Source: Geosiphon pyriformis (taxonomy: Eukaryota > Glomeromycota > Glomeromycetes > Archaeosporales > Geosiphonaceae). Taken from it: a stretch of 64,000 bases of DNA. The notes under the pieces were generated by a model that saw only the letters and a list, made by a program, of their open reading frames with translations, was not told where the DNA came from and made no database searches. The stretch covers positions 350,888-414,887 of the forward strand of contig JAAOMT010000479.1 in NCBI GenBank assembly GCA_016748015.1. Direction: 5' to 3'. Made by a program: the position numbers and the translations under genes. Of this stretch, positions 27,871 through 39,675 are shown one piece after another (the stretch's first letter is position 1; the number at the start of each line of letters is the position of its first letter).

Positions 27871-28765
27871 TTCACTGACGACCCCTTGACTGCCTTTTTC
27901 GGAAAAAATGAAATGGAGAAAAAAGCCGAATTCACATGAAAAAGTTTAAAAATTAAAAGACCTGGCATGATAGATAAATTATCCTGCATATATATGTATG
28001 AAAATTTTTGTAGCTAGCAAACCAAAATTAAAGGCAATTTTTTGAAAGAAAGTTAAGTGCATAAAATACAAGGCCATAATTTTGAACTGGCAAACCATGA
28101 ATAAAAATCAATATTTCAAAATATTTTATTATTTTTATTATTTTTATTTTTAAATTTGAAATCAATTATTTAAATTTGTAATTTTGAATAAATGTAAAAT
28201 ATAAATAATTAATTGAAATATAAATAATCAAAAAAAGTTAAATTTAATTATATTTAACAAATATCTAACTTATATAAAAAATTTATAATGATAAAAATTA
28301 AAATAAAATTTTATTTATTATATTAAAATGTAATAAATTTTTTAAATATTTACCAAAAACAAAAATTTAATTATTTTTATTCATCTTTATAATTAATTTA
28401 TTAAAATTTTGTTTATTTTAATTTAAACAAATTATAAATACTAAGTTTAATAAATTTTTTTATAAATTAATTAATAATTTAATTTATTAATTATTTATTG
28501 TAATATGATATATTAAATTTATAATATAAAAAATAAACTATTATAAAAAATTCAAGATTTTAAACTTAAAATAATTAATAACTTGGTTAAAATTTGTGAA
28601 TATTAAAATTTATGGTTATATTATTCAAAAAAATATAAAATTAGGTCGAATGCTATATAAGCCTGGTTTAATGCTAAATTCATATATAATATTTAATTTT
28701 GAAAAGTATTATTAAGTAATTTCCCTAAATTACATGATTCTCGCAAAAAAAAATTACTGAGCAAA
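27871..28765. other. Intergenic region upstream of the TrhO-family gene
   Basis: No gene is visible. From about 28100 to 28720 it is almost only A/T. The immediate upstream stretch (28640-28765) presumably holds the promoter. No specific element is assigned. Confidence 0.5.
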
Positions 28766-30652
28766 ATGATACTAAAGATTCTTTTTCCATTTCCATCTAA
28801 AAAAATTATTAAACCTATTAAGAGAAAGCTATTTTGGGAAATATTTAACTATTCACGAAGGACTCATTATACTTTACCTCGAAATGTGACCGCGAAACTT
28901 ATCATATCGCGTCAAACTCTCACCCAACCTTTTCTATTCCTGTCGCCCTCAGGCTCAAGAATAAGCCCTAGATTTATTCAAACTCGCCAATTTTGCTCAG
29001 ACTCCGCTGCAAGCATTGGTTCCCCTTCTGAAACCGTGAAATCACAAGATCTCTTAAAAGTAGAAACCCAGTGGTTCAATTTATCATTCTATACCTTTAG
29101 ACCAATTGATTCATCATCTTTAATCAAATTGCGTGATACTATGATGGCACGGTTTTTAGAGTTTGGGATTTTGGGGAGAATATATATAGCTACCGAAGGC
29201 ATCAATGCTCAAATGTCCTGTCCTCGTGAGAATATTGATTCTTTGAGAAATTATTGTGATGGGGAACTGGTTCAATTTTTTGAAAAGAGGAGGAATGATG
29301 ACAATGAAGGTGGGCTTGTAGTCGAGGATGAAAAAATAATTGGTGATTTCAATTATTCAACTTCATCTGGGCAGCGTGCCGCTTTTCGGAAGTTGACCGT
29401 CAAAATACGAAATCAAGTATATAAAAATACGAATTTTTATGAAATCTGTCTTGTTTTGTTGTGACAATAATACAAAAAATATATATAAGGCATGTTTGAT
29501 TTCTAATTCTCTTCTTTTTTTAAAATTTTTAGATAGTTGTCGATGGTTTTCCTCCCAACTCCTATGACCTGAGTAAACAGCCTATTCACTTATCTCCGGA
29601 TGAATGGCATCTTAAATTATCGATGAAACCACCCGGTGCCAAAACAATTCTGATTGACATGCGAAATCATTATGAATCGTGAGTAATTGTGACCTTTCTT
29701 ATGGATGGAATGGGGGAAGTATTGCTATTTTGTTTACAATGTCAAATAATACTTTGTTTTTTGGCTTCCCCCTTTCCATCAGTAATTGGGATCAATGAAA
29801 TGTGGGAGAGAGGTGAATACGTTATTTTGATGCAATTCATATTTTCCCATGATAATTTGATTATTTTTTATAATCAAAATTTGCATAATTTGCATTTAGA
29901 GAAATTGGATATTTTGAAAATGCGATACGTCCAGATGTGGATACATATCGTGATAGCATTAAGGCAATGAATGAAATATGTGTCAGAAAACAAGACCAAG
30001 AGATCTTTATGTATTGTACAGGTATAGAGTATGAGAGATTTCTTGATTATTTAAGAGTTACTCACATTTTTTGATATTTGATAAAGGGGGTATTCGCTGC
30101 TCAAAAGCTGGTGCTATCCTGCGTTCCACCGGATTCGAATCTGTGAACGTTCTCAAAGGCGGGATTACAGCTTATGGGCGGTATATTACTTCGAATCCCC
30201 ACATTACTTCACTCTATAAAGGTCGGAATTTTACATTTGATCGACGTTTGGGGGAACCAATAACTAATGACATAGTCTCGGAATGTCATACATGTGGTCA
30301 GCCTTGCGACAAGCACACTAATTGCCGTCATAAAACCTGCAATTTGTTATTTATTCAATGCAAGGATTGTAAAACGAAATTAAAACGCACCTGTGGCAAT
30401 CCTACATGTCTTGAGATGGCTGAGGCTTGGGACAAACATCATGGGGATGTTATTGCAACTATAGACCCTTCAGTACTGGAATCGATCAAATTCATCGACC
30501 CAGTTTTTGATGATGTTAAACCTGGACTTACCTGTTGGTATGATCATGGGCGTCGTACACGCCCTCGCTTGGTGATCGAAAGATTGGGCGGAAAGGGGCA
30601 CAGTTTGAAAAGTGAGATAATCGAAGAGCTTCTCACTCGACAAGCTCTGTGA
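28766..30652 (+). CDS. TrhO/TSTD2-type rhodanese-domain protein (UPF0176 family), probably mitochondrial
   Basis: Four exons: 28766-29416, 29533-29678, 29900-30021 and 30087-30652 (1485 nt, 494 aa). Phases 0, 2 and 1 are consistent. The N-terminus is rich in Lys/Arg (FPFPSKKIIKPIKRK), suggesting mitochondrial import. About 95-215 is the acylphosphatase-like TrhO N-terminal domain (YTFRPID, IATEGINAQMS). The rhodanese domain follows (ILIDMRNHYES, then the active loop YCTGGIRCSKAGA near residues 303-313, catalytic Cys). A Cys-rich zinc-binding C-terminus follows (CHTCGQPCDKHTNC...CKDC...CGNPTC). Bacterial TrhO hydroxylates tRNA U34, and the role in fungi is not known to me. The intron 2 path skips a decoy acceptor near 29780 that leads to a stop. 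Confidence 0.9.
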
Positions 30653-31337
30653 AATATTTATTCAAGATATCAAGAAATTTTTTGATTTCTTTTTGAATTG
30701 GTGTCATCAACATTAATTATTCTTTGGGGGTGGATACCTTAAATATGAATATGGATTCAGAATATTTAACAGTAATAAAGGAGGGAACGCTTCAAAATCA
30801 GCTCCATTTTGCTTAATTTAAATCCAAATGAGAACCAAAAAAAAGATGAGTTTTATCATTAATGTGATTTATTTTTCAACTGATTTTTGATATTCACAAT
30901 CTGACAAGGTTTTAAGAGTAGGTATTTTATAAATTTTACTTTCTATTTTACAATTCATTGAATTCTAATTCAATAGAAAATCTCGCCAAAGAATAAACTG
31001 CTTTATCGAGAAACATAGCCAACAGCAAAACAATAATAATGATCTATCAACTACAGAATGAATCCTATAGGCTACAATTATAATTATCAATTAGGAATTT
31101 TAATTAGGGTCGAAATTTAATTAACAGCTAAGCCTAAAGTTTCCATAGTATAAATCAAACCCAGCTTTTTTACTCACATTGATTTCATTTCATTCGAGAT
31201 TTCAGTTTATTGAAAACTCCGCCATTTCTGATTTTTTATCATCGACTTTGGGATCCAGTTGAGAAATATCTGCAACTCTTTCTTTTAAAGAATCTGTCGC
31301 TGTTTCCTCTCCTTTTCCGGAAACAATCGGAAATTTT
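30653..31337. other. Intergenic region between convergent TrhO-family and Myb genes
   Basis: It contains both 3' UTRs. Part of it (31202-31351) may be a last coding exon of the Myb gene under an alternative splice (see findings). Otherwise nothing was recognised. Confidence 0.5.
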
Positions 31338-33006
31338 TCAATTTTCTCGGTCATTTCTGATTCTAGAGTGAAAGTTTCCCATTTGTGATGGCGCACGAAA
31401 TTCATAGTTAAAGGCTTTTCGTCGGATAGCAGTACCATTAATTGAACCCGCTGAGGATTTTCTATTGACAGTATGAAAAAGGGATTCCAGATCCGTTATT
31501 ACCGAGTTTTCTCCTTGAATATTGGCTTCATCTCGATCAGACCCACCTGAGGCATCCTGAATATCTTGTGCGGCTTTCAAGTCTTGTCCACTAGATCGCA
31601 GCCAGTAAGACCAACATTGACCTGCAGTTTTGGACCTAACATGTTCGGCTATCTTAGCCCAATCCATTTTATAAATGGAAACTGCTTTCTCAAATGCTTC
31701 GGCTTCATCAACAGTCCAATAGATATCTCCATAACGATACCTAACAGATGCCAAAGTCCGCCCTGGCAATCGCTCAAGGATTTTTCCCCAGTCTTCCCCA
31801 AATTCCTTAACTGCTTGGAAAAGCGTTTCATTTTCTTCCTTTGTCCAAGGTTTTTTGGAAGCCACTGGGGTATCGTACCTAACATGGATCTTTTCGATGG
31901 GTTTCTTAACTGCATTGTTCACCTCGGACAATTTCTTGTCAAGAATATCCCCCAAACGAGTTTCCAAAGAGTCTTGATATTTGGGTTCTTTTTGGGTATT
32001 TGGTTGAGTTTCTTTTGATTTCCACGGAAGACCTTGAGATCTTGATTGTGGTAATTTTTGCTCCAATCCTTTATTATTCATTAAATACTCAAATTTTTTT
32101 TGACAAGCTAAAGTTGATCTTGAAGAATTAAAGGATTGGCTCGAAATTAGCTCGAAATTCTCGCCGTATTCTTCGACGCCTTTCATAAGTTTTTGAATTT
32201 CTTCAGAACTCCATGGTGGAAAATGGGAGAACTTTCTTTCGTATGCAATCTCTACAGAAGTGGGTGATCTTTTTGATTTAAAATGCTTTTCCGATATTAA
32301 CTTCCAATTTTTCCCCTCTTTTGCGACACTTTCCACGAGTAAAGCTCTTTCCTCATGGGTCCAAAATGGCCCCCTATATCCCGTATGAGATCCTGTATTT
32401 TGATTTTGGTATTTTGGCACAAAATTATTGCCTCTGTCGGTTGATTCAGAATCGCTATTTTTACGAAATGTGGGCAGTGATTGCTCTCCGCCTTGTAGAT
32501 TTGGCACGAGTGCTGCCTGTCGAGAGGAGGGTGAAGATCTGTTTTTAAAGGGTTAATTACATTAATTTAAAATATGTCCATGTTCCAAACAATCGAATTA
32601 ATATTGCCCTAATGACCTATGGCTTTACTCACTCTTGCAAGTTTCTGGAGTGGCTTACTAGTTCTGGAGTATTCTTTTTATCGAAATTGAAGCGGCCAGA
32701 TTCAACTGACCTATTCATATTTTGTCTATAAATAGCAGGCGTTCGTAGAGTGGGACGCAAGTCACCGCTGTTTTCGTTCTTTGAAGGAGCAATAGGAGCG
32801 TCAAAGGGAGAAGGCTTGAATTCCCGATTACCGGAGGTAAAAGGATCACCAGTTGATGGTATGTTAGGGTGTTGAGAAACATGAGAAAAGGAAGTGCCAA
32901 ATGGATCAGGTGGTGAATATGTCACTTTGGAGTTGGACAATTTTCTCTTGCACAACCATCTTCCTGGGTCACCCCAAACTCTGCGAATCTTTGGAATTTG
33001 TAACAT
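31338..33006 (-). CDS. Myb/SANT-repeat DNA-binding protein
   Basis: Two exons, 33006-32633 and 32538-31338, join in phase 2 (1575 nt, 524 aa). The first 170 residues are low-complexity and Ser/Pro/Asn-rich. Four Myb/SANT-like repeats follow: GPFWTHEERALLVESV (about 180), FPPWSSEEIQKLMKGV (about 227), KKPWTKEENETLFQAV (about 352) and DIYWTVDEAEAFEKAV...AGQCWSYWLRS (about 395-445). Each begins with a W in an acidic helix, as in DNA-binding Myb repeats, implying a nuclear regulator or chromatin protein. SNAPc4-like is possible but not supported by specific residues. The reverse-strand frame 31566-32018 is its shadow. An alternative C-terminus exists (see findings). Confidence 0.82.
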
Positions 33007-35652
33007 CTTTTAAAAGCTGTCTTGTTGGAACTTTGGACGCGTAGTTTTGCAGGAAAAAATATACCTGGGGTCTTGAATGAACGTGACTCACAAAACCTAT
33101 GAACATATCCCTTTATAATCTTTATATTGATTAAACTGTAGTTTTTATAATAGGTTAAAAAATTGCTTTTTTACTTGTTAAATACATATAAAAAGATAAT
33201 GTTCTTTAAAAAATAGTAAACTTTTTCTTTAGATATTTACAAATTTACGTCAAATTTTTATCTTATTTGGATATTTTATTAAAAAAAATGCGTTGAGTAG
33301 AAGTACTGTATAAACTCATATATTTTTTTAGTTATATAGAAATTATAAATATAAAATTGTATAAATTAATATAATACAATTATTTATTTATTTATTAAGA
33401 AAAACAAAAAACCCCAGTTTTAAAAAAACACAAAACTGGTGGTTTTTTATAACTATTTTTTTTGGTATTATTAATTGAAATTTAAACCAAAATTAACCTT
33501 TATAATTAGTATTATTATTTAACATACATTAATTGTTTTATATTTATTATTAATTACCTATTAATTATTTAATTAATAATCTAATTTATGTAATACACAA
33601 ATATAACTAATATAATAATCAGTTATGTAATATATAATATATTAAAAGGTTTGTAGTAATTTGTTAAAATATTTAACAGTTTACCAAAATATTTAAATAT
33701 ATATTTAAATTTTAAAAGTTTAACAAAAAAATAATGCAAAAATTTGATTTAAAATACATAAAAAAAAACTTTTTTCTTTAAAAAAATGTATTTTATTTAA
33801 CAATAAATATTTTAATTTAGAATTAATTATAATACAAATTGACAAAATATATTTTGAATAACTTATAAATAAATATATTTTGTAAAAATTTTAATTTATT
33901 TATATTATGACTATAATTATTTAAAAACAAAAATCAGTTATTTTTATAATTTTAATAATAAAAAGAATGTTAAGATTTTTTTAATTTAACGAAAAATTAT
34001 TGTTTTAAAAAATGTTTTTAATATTAAATTAAATAAAAATTTTTTGATTATATAATTTAACATATTTTAATTTTCAGTTATTAAAAATACATAATACTTA
34101 TTTTTATGTTTTAAAAAACTTTTAATATTACTATTATAAAAATTGGCATTTTAAAAAATATTTTTAAATATTAATATTGCTATAAATATTAAAATTTTAA
34201 ACTACTTTTTTGGATTAAAAAATAATCTTATTAAATAATTTATAAGTTTTAAAATATTTATATTACTATTCAATTTGCTACTGTGTTTTATTTTGTTGTA
34301 AATAAATTAATTATAAAAATAATTTTTTTTAAAAAACCAAATATAAAATTTGGTTTTAATAATTGTTAATTTAACTTGAAAATTTATAAAATTTATAATA
34401 TTTGTTAATAAAAAAATTAGCAAAATTTGATTGTACAATATAACTTAAAACAAAAAATTGTAAATGAAATACATTTATTTAAATAAAAATTAATAAGTTG
34501 TTTTTAATTTTTTAATTAAAATAGGTTTAATATATATCTAAATAATTAGTTATATACAATAAATACATAATTTATACTTATCAAAGATAAATATATAAGT
34601 TATATACATAATTAAAACAATAAAAAAATTTATTTAATTATGAGCTGTGTTTAATATGGAACATGTACATGTTGGATGTATTTAAATAGCAGTTGGATTA
34701 CACCATATGTTTAAGCAATAAAAAAAATTAATTTTACATATTTTATTTTATTAAAAAATAATTGTTAAATTATCACTATTTATATTAATTATTATACAAT
34801 AAAAAGTTTTTTGCCATCAATTTTAATTATTTACATTACAAAAAAATCTTTTCTCCTGAAACCGCCTTAATATACTCTAAATTTTTAATGCGTTCATAAA
34901 CTATTTTATTATAAATATTAAAAATACAATAATTTTTGGTTTATTGAAATAGAAAACGTAATTATAGATTCAAAGCTGTAAAATCAAATTATTGAACATT
35001 AATAAAAATATTATTTTATATTATAGTTATCAATATTAATATTTGCATTTTTACTTACAATAATTTTATAAAATAAGCTCAAGTTTATTAAGAAAACACA
35101 TTCGGTTAATAAAACATTCAAGTTAAGGAAACTGAACAAAATGTGACATAAAACGTTAGCTTGGGCATGTGAACTTCTCAAGTTGAAGCAGAAAATTGTA
35201 ATGACATCGGTATCTGAAACATACACAAGCAAGATGTGTAATCATTATGAAAATTTTGGTTGAGAATAAAGTGCGATAAATGTAGACTTCATATTAATCA
35301 AAATCTAAACAGCGCTCGAGAAATTTTTCTACGGGTATTGCTTGGCGGAACCTTGGTCATATAAAATAACTATGTAATTGATTGATTAGCCTTAGCGATA
35401 GGTGATCGATTTAATATATCCAATAGGGACAGTATGTATAAATGATCACTTGAGAAGTTTACGAAATACGTGAACATTATTTTCTTAATCATTTTGAGAC
35501 CATAGCTCTCTGTTTTAAAACCAAACAATTGCGGTTTATAATGCACAGAATTGATGAAAAAGAGGGGGCTCAACTGTATCAGATATTGAATTAAATATTG
35601 ATCTAGAACTCTAGTCTGAATTTTCATACGTGGATCCTCGGGATTTTGTGTT
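33007..35652. other. AT-rich intergenic region
   Basis: From about 33150 to 34900 the DNA is nearly all A/T. A probable LINE 3' end lies at 34645-34728. Frames at 35011-35232 and 35370-35627 (minus) show no domain and are probably chance or 3' UTR of the WD40 gene. Confidence 0.5.
34645..34728 (+). mobile_element. Probable decayed LINE 3' end
   Basis: GTACATGTTGG...GTTGGATTACACC...GTTTAAGCAATAAAAAAAA has the same order of landmarks as the LINE tails at 18230-18330 and 41500-41595 (CACATGT, TTGGACTACACTC or TTTAGACTGCACTC, then an A-rich tail). Confidence 0.4.
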
Positions 35653-38530
35653 TCATTCGTCTTTTAATCTACGATCTGTACAATCGATTCTTAGTAAACC
35701 CGCAGCCCCTCCTGAAGCTAACCACACGCCAGCGCACTCATTAGGACACCAAGCGACCTATAACAACATCAAAAGTATGTAAAATGTGAAAATTTTTACT
35801 CGCAATACAGGTATATAATTTACCCTTTGAAGAGCTTCTTCGGGAGCAAATGACGGGGTAGGCATATTTTCATAAGTGATAGTGGGAAAGAGTGTCTCCT
35901 GAAAATCGAGGAGATAAAAACACCTGAGCAACGCAAGAATGATGAGGTTAATATCAACATAGGCGTATAGATTACCTCCGCTTTAATATTTTCCCATAGG
36001 CGAAATTGCATCTTAGCTTTATTCCATGTGAGGCGATAAACAATTACTTGAAGTGGTCTCTGATTTATGATTGAAATAAGATTATTAATTTCAATTTAAT
36101 TCTTAAATAAACATGATTGCTTACCTGTCGCCTATCTCTTAGTCGACATATATTAGTAATTTTCACGGTGCCATCAGTTGAACACGTTGCAATAAAAGGA
36201 TGGTAAAAAGAACACGAAGTCCCCTACAAGAAATAGTCAATATAAAAGTAAAAGAAAATGTGATATAATTTAAAACTTGCTAAGTATTATACCCAGACAT
36301 AGCCTCGATGAAGCACTATTCCAGTCGTTTTTTTGGGATCATCCATGCGAAGATAGCGCACAGAATTTTCGGAATCCGTAAAGGCTACACCTCCATAATT
36401 GCTTGCCCAGCAAAAAGAGACCAAAAAAGCTAAAAAGCATAAAACTCAATAGGCTGGCTTGTTTGAGCTTTCTATGCACAAGATTCTTCGATTAGAAAGA
36501 TAAAATTCTTACAGCGAATCCTTTGGAATACGTGTTTTATCCACGGATCTCGATAGTCAAATATTTGTAATCTACCATCATGACTGCATGTCATTATGTG
36601 AGTAGGATCTTTAATCGAGTTCCAAGAAAGATCACGAACGCAAGAATTATGTGCAGCAACATAGCTCGCTGGATATAAAGCTTCAAAAAGAATTGGTCAA
36701 TGTTTGGTTAATGAACAGAGCTGAATAAAATGGAAGGCATTTTTTTGCTTACCATCCTGACTCATTATGCCACCATTAATTTCCCATTCTGCTATAATAC
36801 TTTCCAAATTCCAGATTGCTACATTTCCTGGAAAAGAATAAAAATCAGAAAATATGATATTATCTCTAGACAAAGAGGATCCATTACCGTTCGTGCAACC
36901 ACTAGAAAACTTCGTATGGCCTCCCCAACTGAGAGTCCAACATAGAGTATCAGATATGGAAAATGTGAACAATGGCTTTTTAAATTTTACTAAATTTGAT
37001 CAATGAATTAGGCATAAATTAAGTAAAAATGACATATTTTACAAAAGCAAATTTACTGAAAAGGGGTTCTTGTATTGTGTTTTTCATCTTAAAATGTTGT
37101 CGAATGCTTTCTGGGTGTGGAACGGAAAAAAATCGGATTGTTCCATCTCCGAAAGAACCGGCAAGAAGCCCCAGTCTTGAAAAAAAATTTCCATTTTCAA
37201 TCAAGTCGATTTGCTATAAATCGGACACTAATTAATCCGAATATTAAATTTAGTTTCTGCAGCAATAAGGTTTAGCTCACGTCATATGCCCCATATGGGC
37301 ACCATTTCATATCGAAAGCACACCCAAATTCATGACAGATTACAAGATCCAACTTTGGTGGCGCAACATCGTTTTCATATTGACGACAATCTATCCGCCA
37401 AATTTGAATGGCATTTTCCAATTCGGTTGTTTGGCATTCCCCTATAGGATGATGCTCTTGGGTAGTACCCTTGAAGCCTGCGACAGCTAAGTACTGCTGA
37501 TCTTAAAAAATATTATGGGGGCTTATTTAGCTAATAATTGAAAAATATTATCAACCATTAATAAGATAGAGGTACCTGGGGATTTGATGGAAGGACACCA
37601 TTGAATACACCAAATCGATCCGCCAGAATTTAAAATATATCCAGTTCTTGATGGGGATCGATTGTCTTGAGGTAAATTATAGCATCGATGGTTCGAGTAA
37701 CTCAAAAGAAGTATAAAGCTTGAATTTCAGTGGAATCAAGAAATATTTGGCTTACGGATTGGAAAGGATTGATATTGCGGTAATATTACAGGCTCTTCAT
37801 CTTCTGGCCCTATGGTAACAATATAAGGTTCTTTTTGGTAGGGTAAATACAAACTTCCAGCCCTGTGTACAAGTAAAGTAATAAATCGATTCAGATGGCA
37901 AGATCTTTTGACTTCTAAATGACGCAAAAAGATTTTTCACACCCACTCTATAGGAAGAAGCTGGATACCATCCAGTTCAACTTTCAAATTGGGATACACT
38001 TTTTGAGGAAGCTCGTTGAGATTAATTCCCACTGGACGCAAAAGATCTGTTTCAGGTCCAATAACTATTTCTTTCCATGTTTCCCCGAATACTTCTCCGA
38101 CATCTCCACGTGTATATTCAAACTTATTATGAATCTTCTGCGTATGAGAGAGTCTGGTCTTTTTTTCGATGTCTACTTTCTCTACATCAGAAAGTGCCCC
38201 ATCAGCCTCTTGACCATTATCAAGAAATTGTTCATCATCAGAGATTTTCGAGGTCTTAGTGATACCGATTCCAGCTGCTTTTTTAAAATTCTGGGTTTTG
38301 TTTTTCTTGACAGGGAAATTATTTTTTCTTTTTACTTTAGGAGGCGTCTTTAATGATGCTTTTTCCTTCAAAAGTGTGCGTTTTTTCCTATTTGATACCC
38401 GCGTTGCTTTCATTTCGGACGAAGTAACTGTAAGGGCTTTATTCGAGCTTTTTTCAATAACACAATCACTCTCATCAATTTCCTCTGTGTTTTTTTTGAC
38501 ATACAGTCTGGGACAAAAAAAATTGGACAA
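35653..38530 (-). CDS. WD40 protein resembling TFIIIC subunit Sfc6/TFC6 (GTF3C2-like)
   Basis: Thirteen exons whose phases all close (2004 nt, 667 aa): 38530-37947, 37862-37756, 37665-37576, 37501-37281, 37213-37057, 36989-36888, 36827-36753, 36680-36513, 36429-36293, 36223-36125, 36059-35976, 35898-35824 and 35757-35653. The N-terminus is Lys-rich with NLS-like runs. WD-type segments follow: GSIWCIQWCP, LLAGSFGDGTIRFF, DTLCWTLSWGGH, VRDLSWNS, HDGRLQIFDYRD, TCSTDGTVKI. The end, ALQRVAWCPN...WLASGGAAGLLRI, is characteristic as I remember Sfc6/TFC6. TFIIIC binds the A/B boxes of Pol III genes. The first ATG lies inside the mariner end (38528-38530), so the N-terminus is altered. An in-exon Met may be used instead. 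Confidence 0.8.
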
Positions 38531-39673
38531 AAAAATGCATCTTACAAGATTTGATCTAGTTTAACCAATTTTGGTTAGATTGTGGTGAGGTTAGTTGGAA
38601 ATGAATGCGAAGGTAAGTGGCTATTGGCTTATATATTTTTTTTGTGCATTTTATTAATTTTTTTTTTAATTCTCGCGCGAAAATGGCAACATCCAAGCAA
38701 GAAATGCAACGACAAACAGTATTGTATTTTTGGAACCAAGGAATACGAATTGCAGCGGAAATACAGAAGCGAACAAATATACCACGTTCTACTATTTACA
38801 ATATTCTTAAAAAACTCGAAAAAACCGGGGTGGTGGAGCATGCAGGTGGAAATGGTCGGCCAAGAAAGATTAAAGGGGTTGCTTCGCGAGTATTACAATC
38901 GTACATCAAACGGGATTCCTCAATTTCAACGAGAACTTTGACAACAAAGTTGTCAAAAATAAATGTAGAGGTATCCTATAGAACAATTGGGAGGCATTTA
39001 GCATTTCTTGGTTACAAAAAAGACCTTCCTCGGGCCATCCCAATGCTTACTGATAAACATAAAGAGAGGCATTTGGAATGGGCTTACCAACACTTGAATG
39101 ACAATTGGGACCGAACTGTTTTTACAGATGAAACGGCCTTTTGTTTATTCCGGAACACACTAGAGCATTGGTATAGAGGTTTACGGCCCACCCGTGCCAT
39201 TCCAAAAGATCGAACAAAAGTCTTTGCTTGGGGTGGTTTCTATAAAGGAGGAAAGACAAGTTTATTTTGTTTTACTGGAATAATGGATAGTCATTTTTAC
39301 ATAGAAATTCTTCGTATTCACCTGCCTGAAATTAGACGACTTGAACCCTATTGAAAACTTGTGGGCTATTGTCAAGAATAAGGTAGAAAAGCGAATGCCC
39401 GAAAATTGTGACTAGTTAATGCAGTTTATGGAAGAAGAGTGGCGGATGATTTCCGGATCTACCCTTATCGGGTTAGTAGAATCAATGAAACAGCATTGTG
39501 AGATGGTGATTGCGAATAAGGGGGAAAGAATATTATATTAATATTCTATTAATTTTTTTTAATAAAATAATGTGCTTTTTATCTTTCTAATGATATATTT
39601 TTTGTAAAATTTGGTCCATTAATTAAAGCACAATAATTAGTTTTTTGTGTCCAATTTTTTTTGTCTTACACTG
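38504..39673 (+). mobile_element. Tc1/mariner-type DNA transposon with internal deletion
   Basis: It is flanked by TA dinucleotides (38502-38503 and 39674-39675). Inverted ends are CAGTCTGGGACAAAAAAAA TTGGACA at the left and, read from the right, CAGTGTAAGACAAAAAAAA TTGGACAC, so they match over roughly 30 bp with a few differences. It holds one transposase gene, broken by a deletion. It sits at the 5' edge of the WD40 gene's first recognised exon, in opposite orientation to that gene. Confidence 0.92.
38683..39541 (+). pseudogene. Tc1/mariner transposase, internally deleted
   Basis: It starts MATSKQEMQRQ. The N-terminal helix-turn-helix region (RTNIPRSTIYNILKKLEKTG; GRPRKIK) is followed by the first catalytic Asp in VFTDETAF. 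The frame then jumps from HLPEIRR directly to the DLNPIENLW motif that carries the last catalytic Glu (near 39353), in a +1 frame. The stretch that should carry the middle Asp is missing, so the enzyme cannot be active. A TAG also interrupts the tail (near 39412). Confidence 0.85.
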
Positions 39674-39675
39674 TA

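Noticed and set aside
29740-29860. Additional exon in the TrhO-family gene using the acceptor CCATCAG near 29780
   Set aside because: Joined to the preceding exon it reads into a stop within a few codons. The acceptor at 29898-29899 restores ...HYES-EIGYFENAIRP in phase.
31566-32018. 150-codon plus-strand frame
   Set aside because: Shadow of the Myb/SANT gene on the opposite strand, where the repeats are clear.
35011-35627. Minus-strand frames of 73 and 85 codons as genes
   Set aside because: Low-complexity Ile/Leu/Phe-rich composition, no domain, located just downstream of the WD40 gene; likely 3' UTR or chance.
37919-38564. Plus-strand frames opposite the WD40 gene's first exon
   Set aside because: They are antisense to a Lys-rich coding exon with matching splice phases, and Phe/Leu-rich as expected for a shadow.
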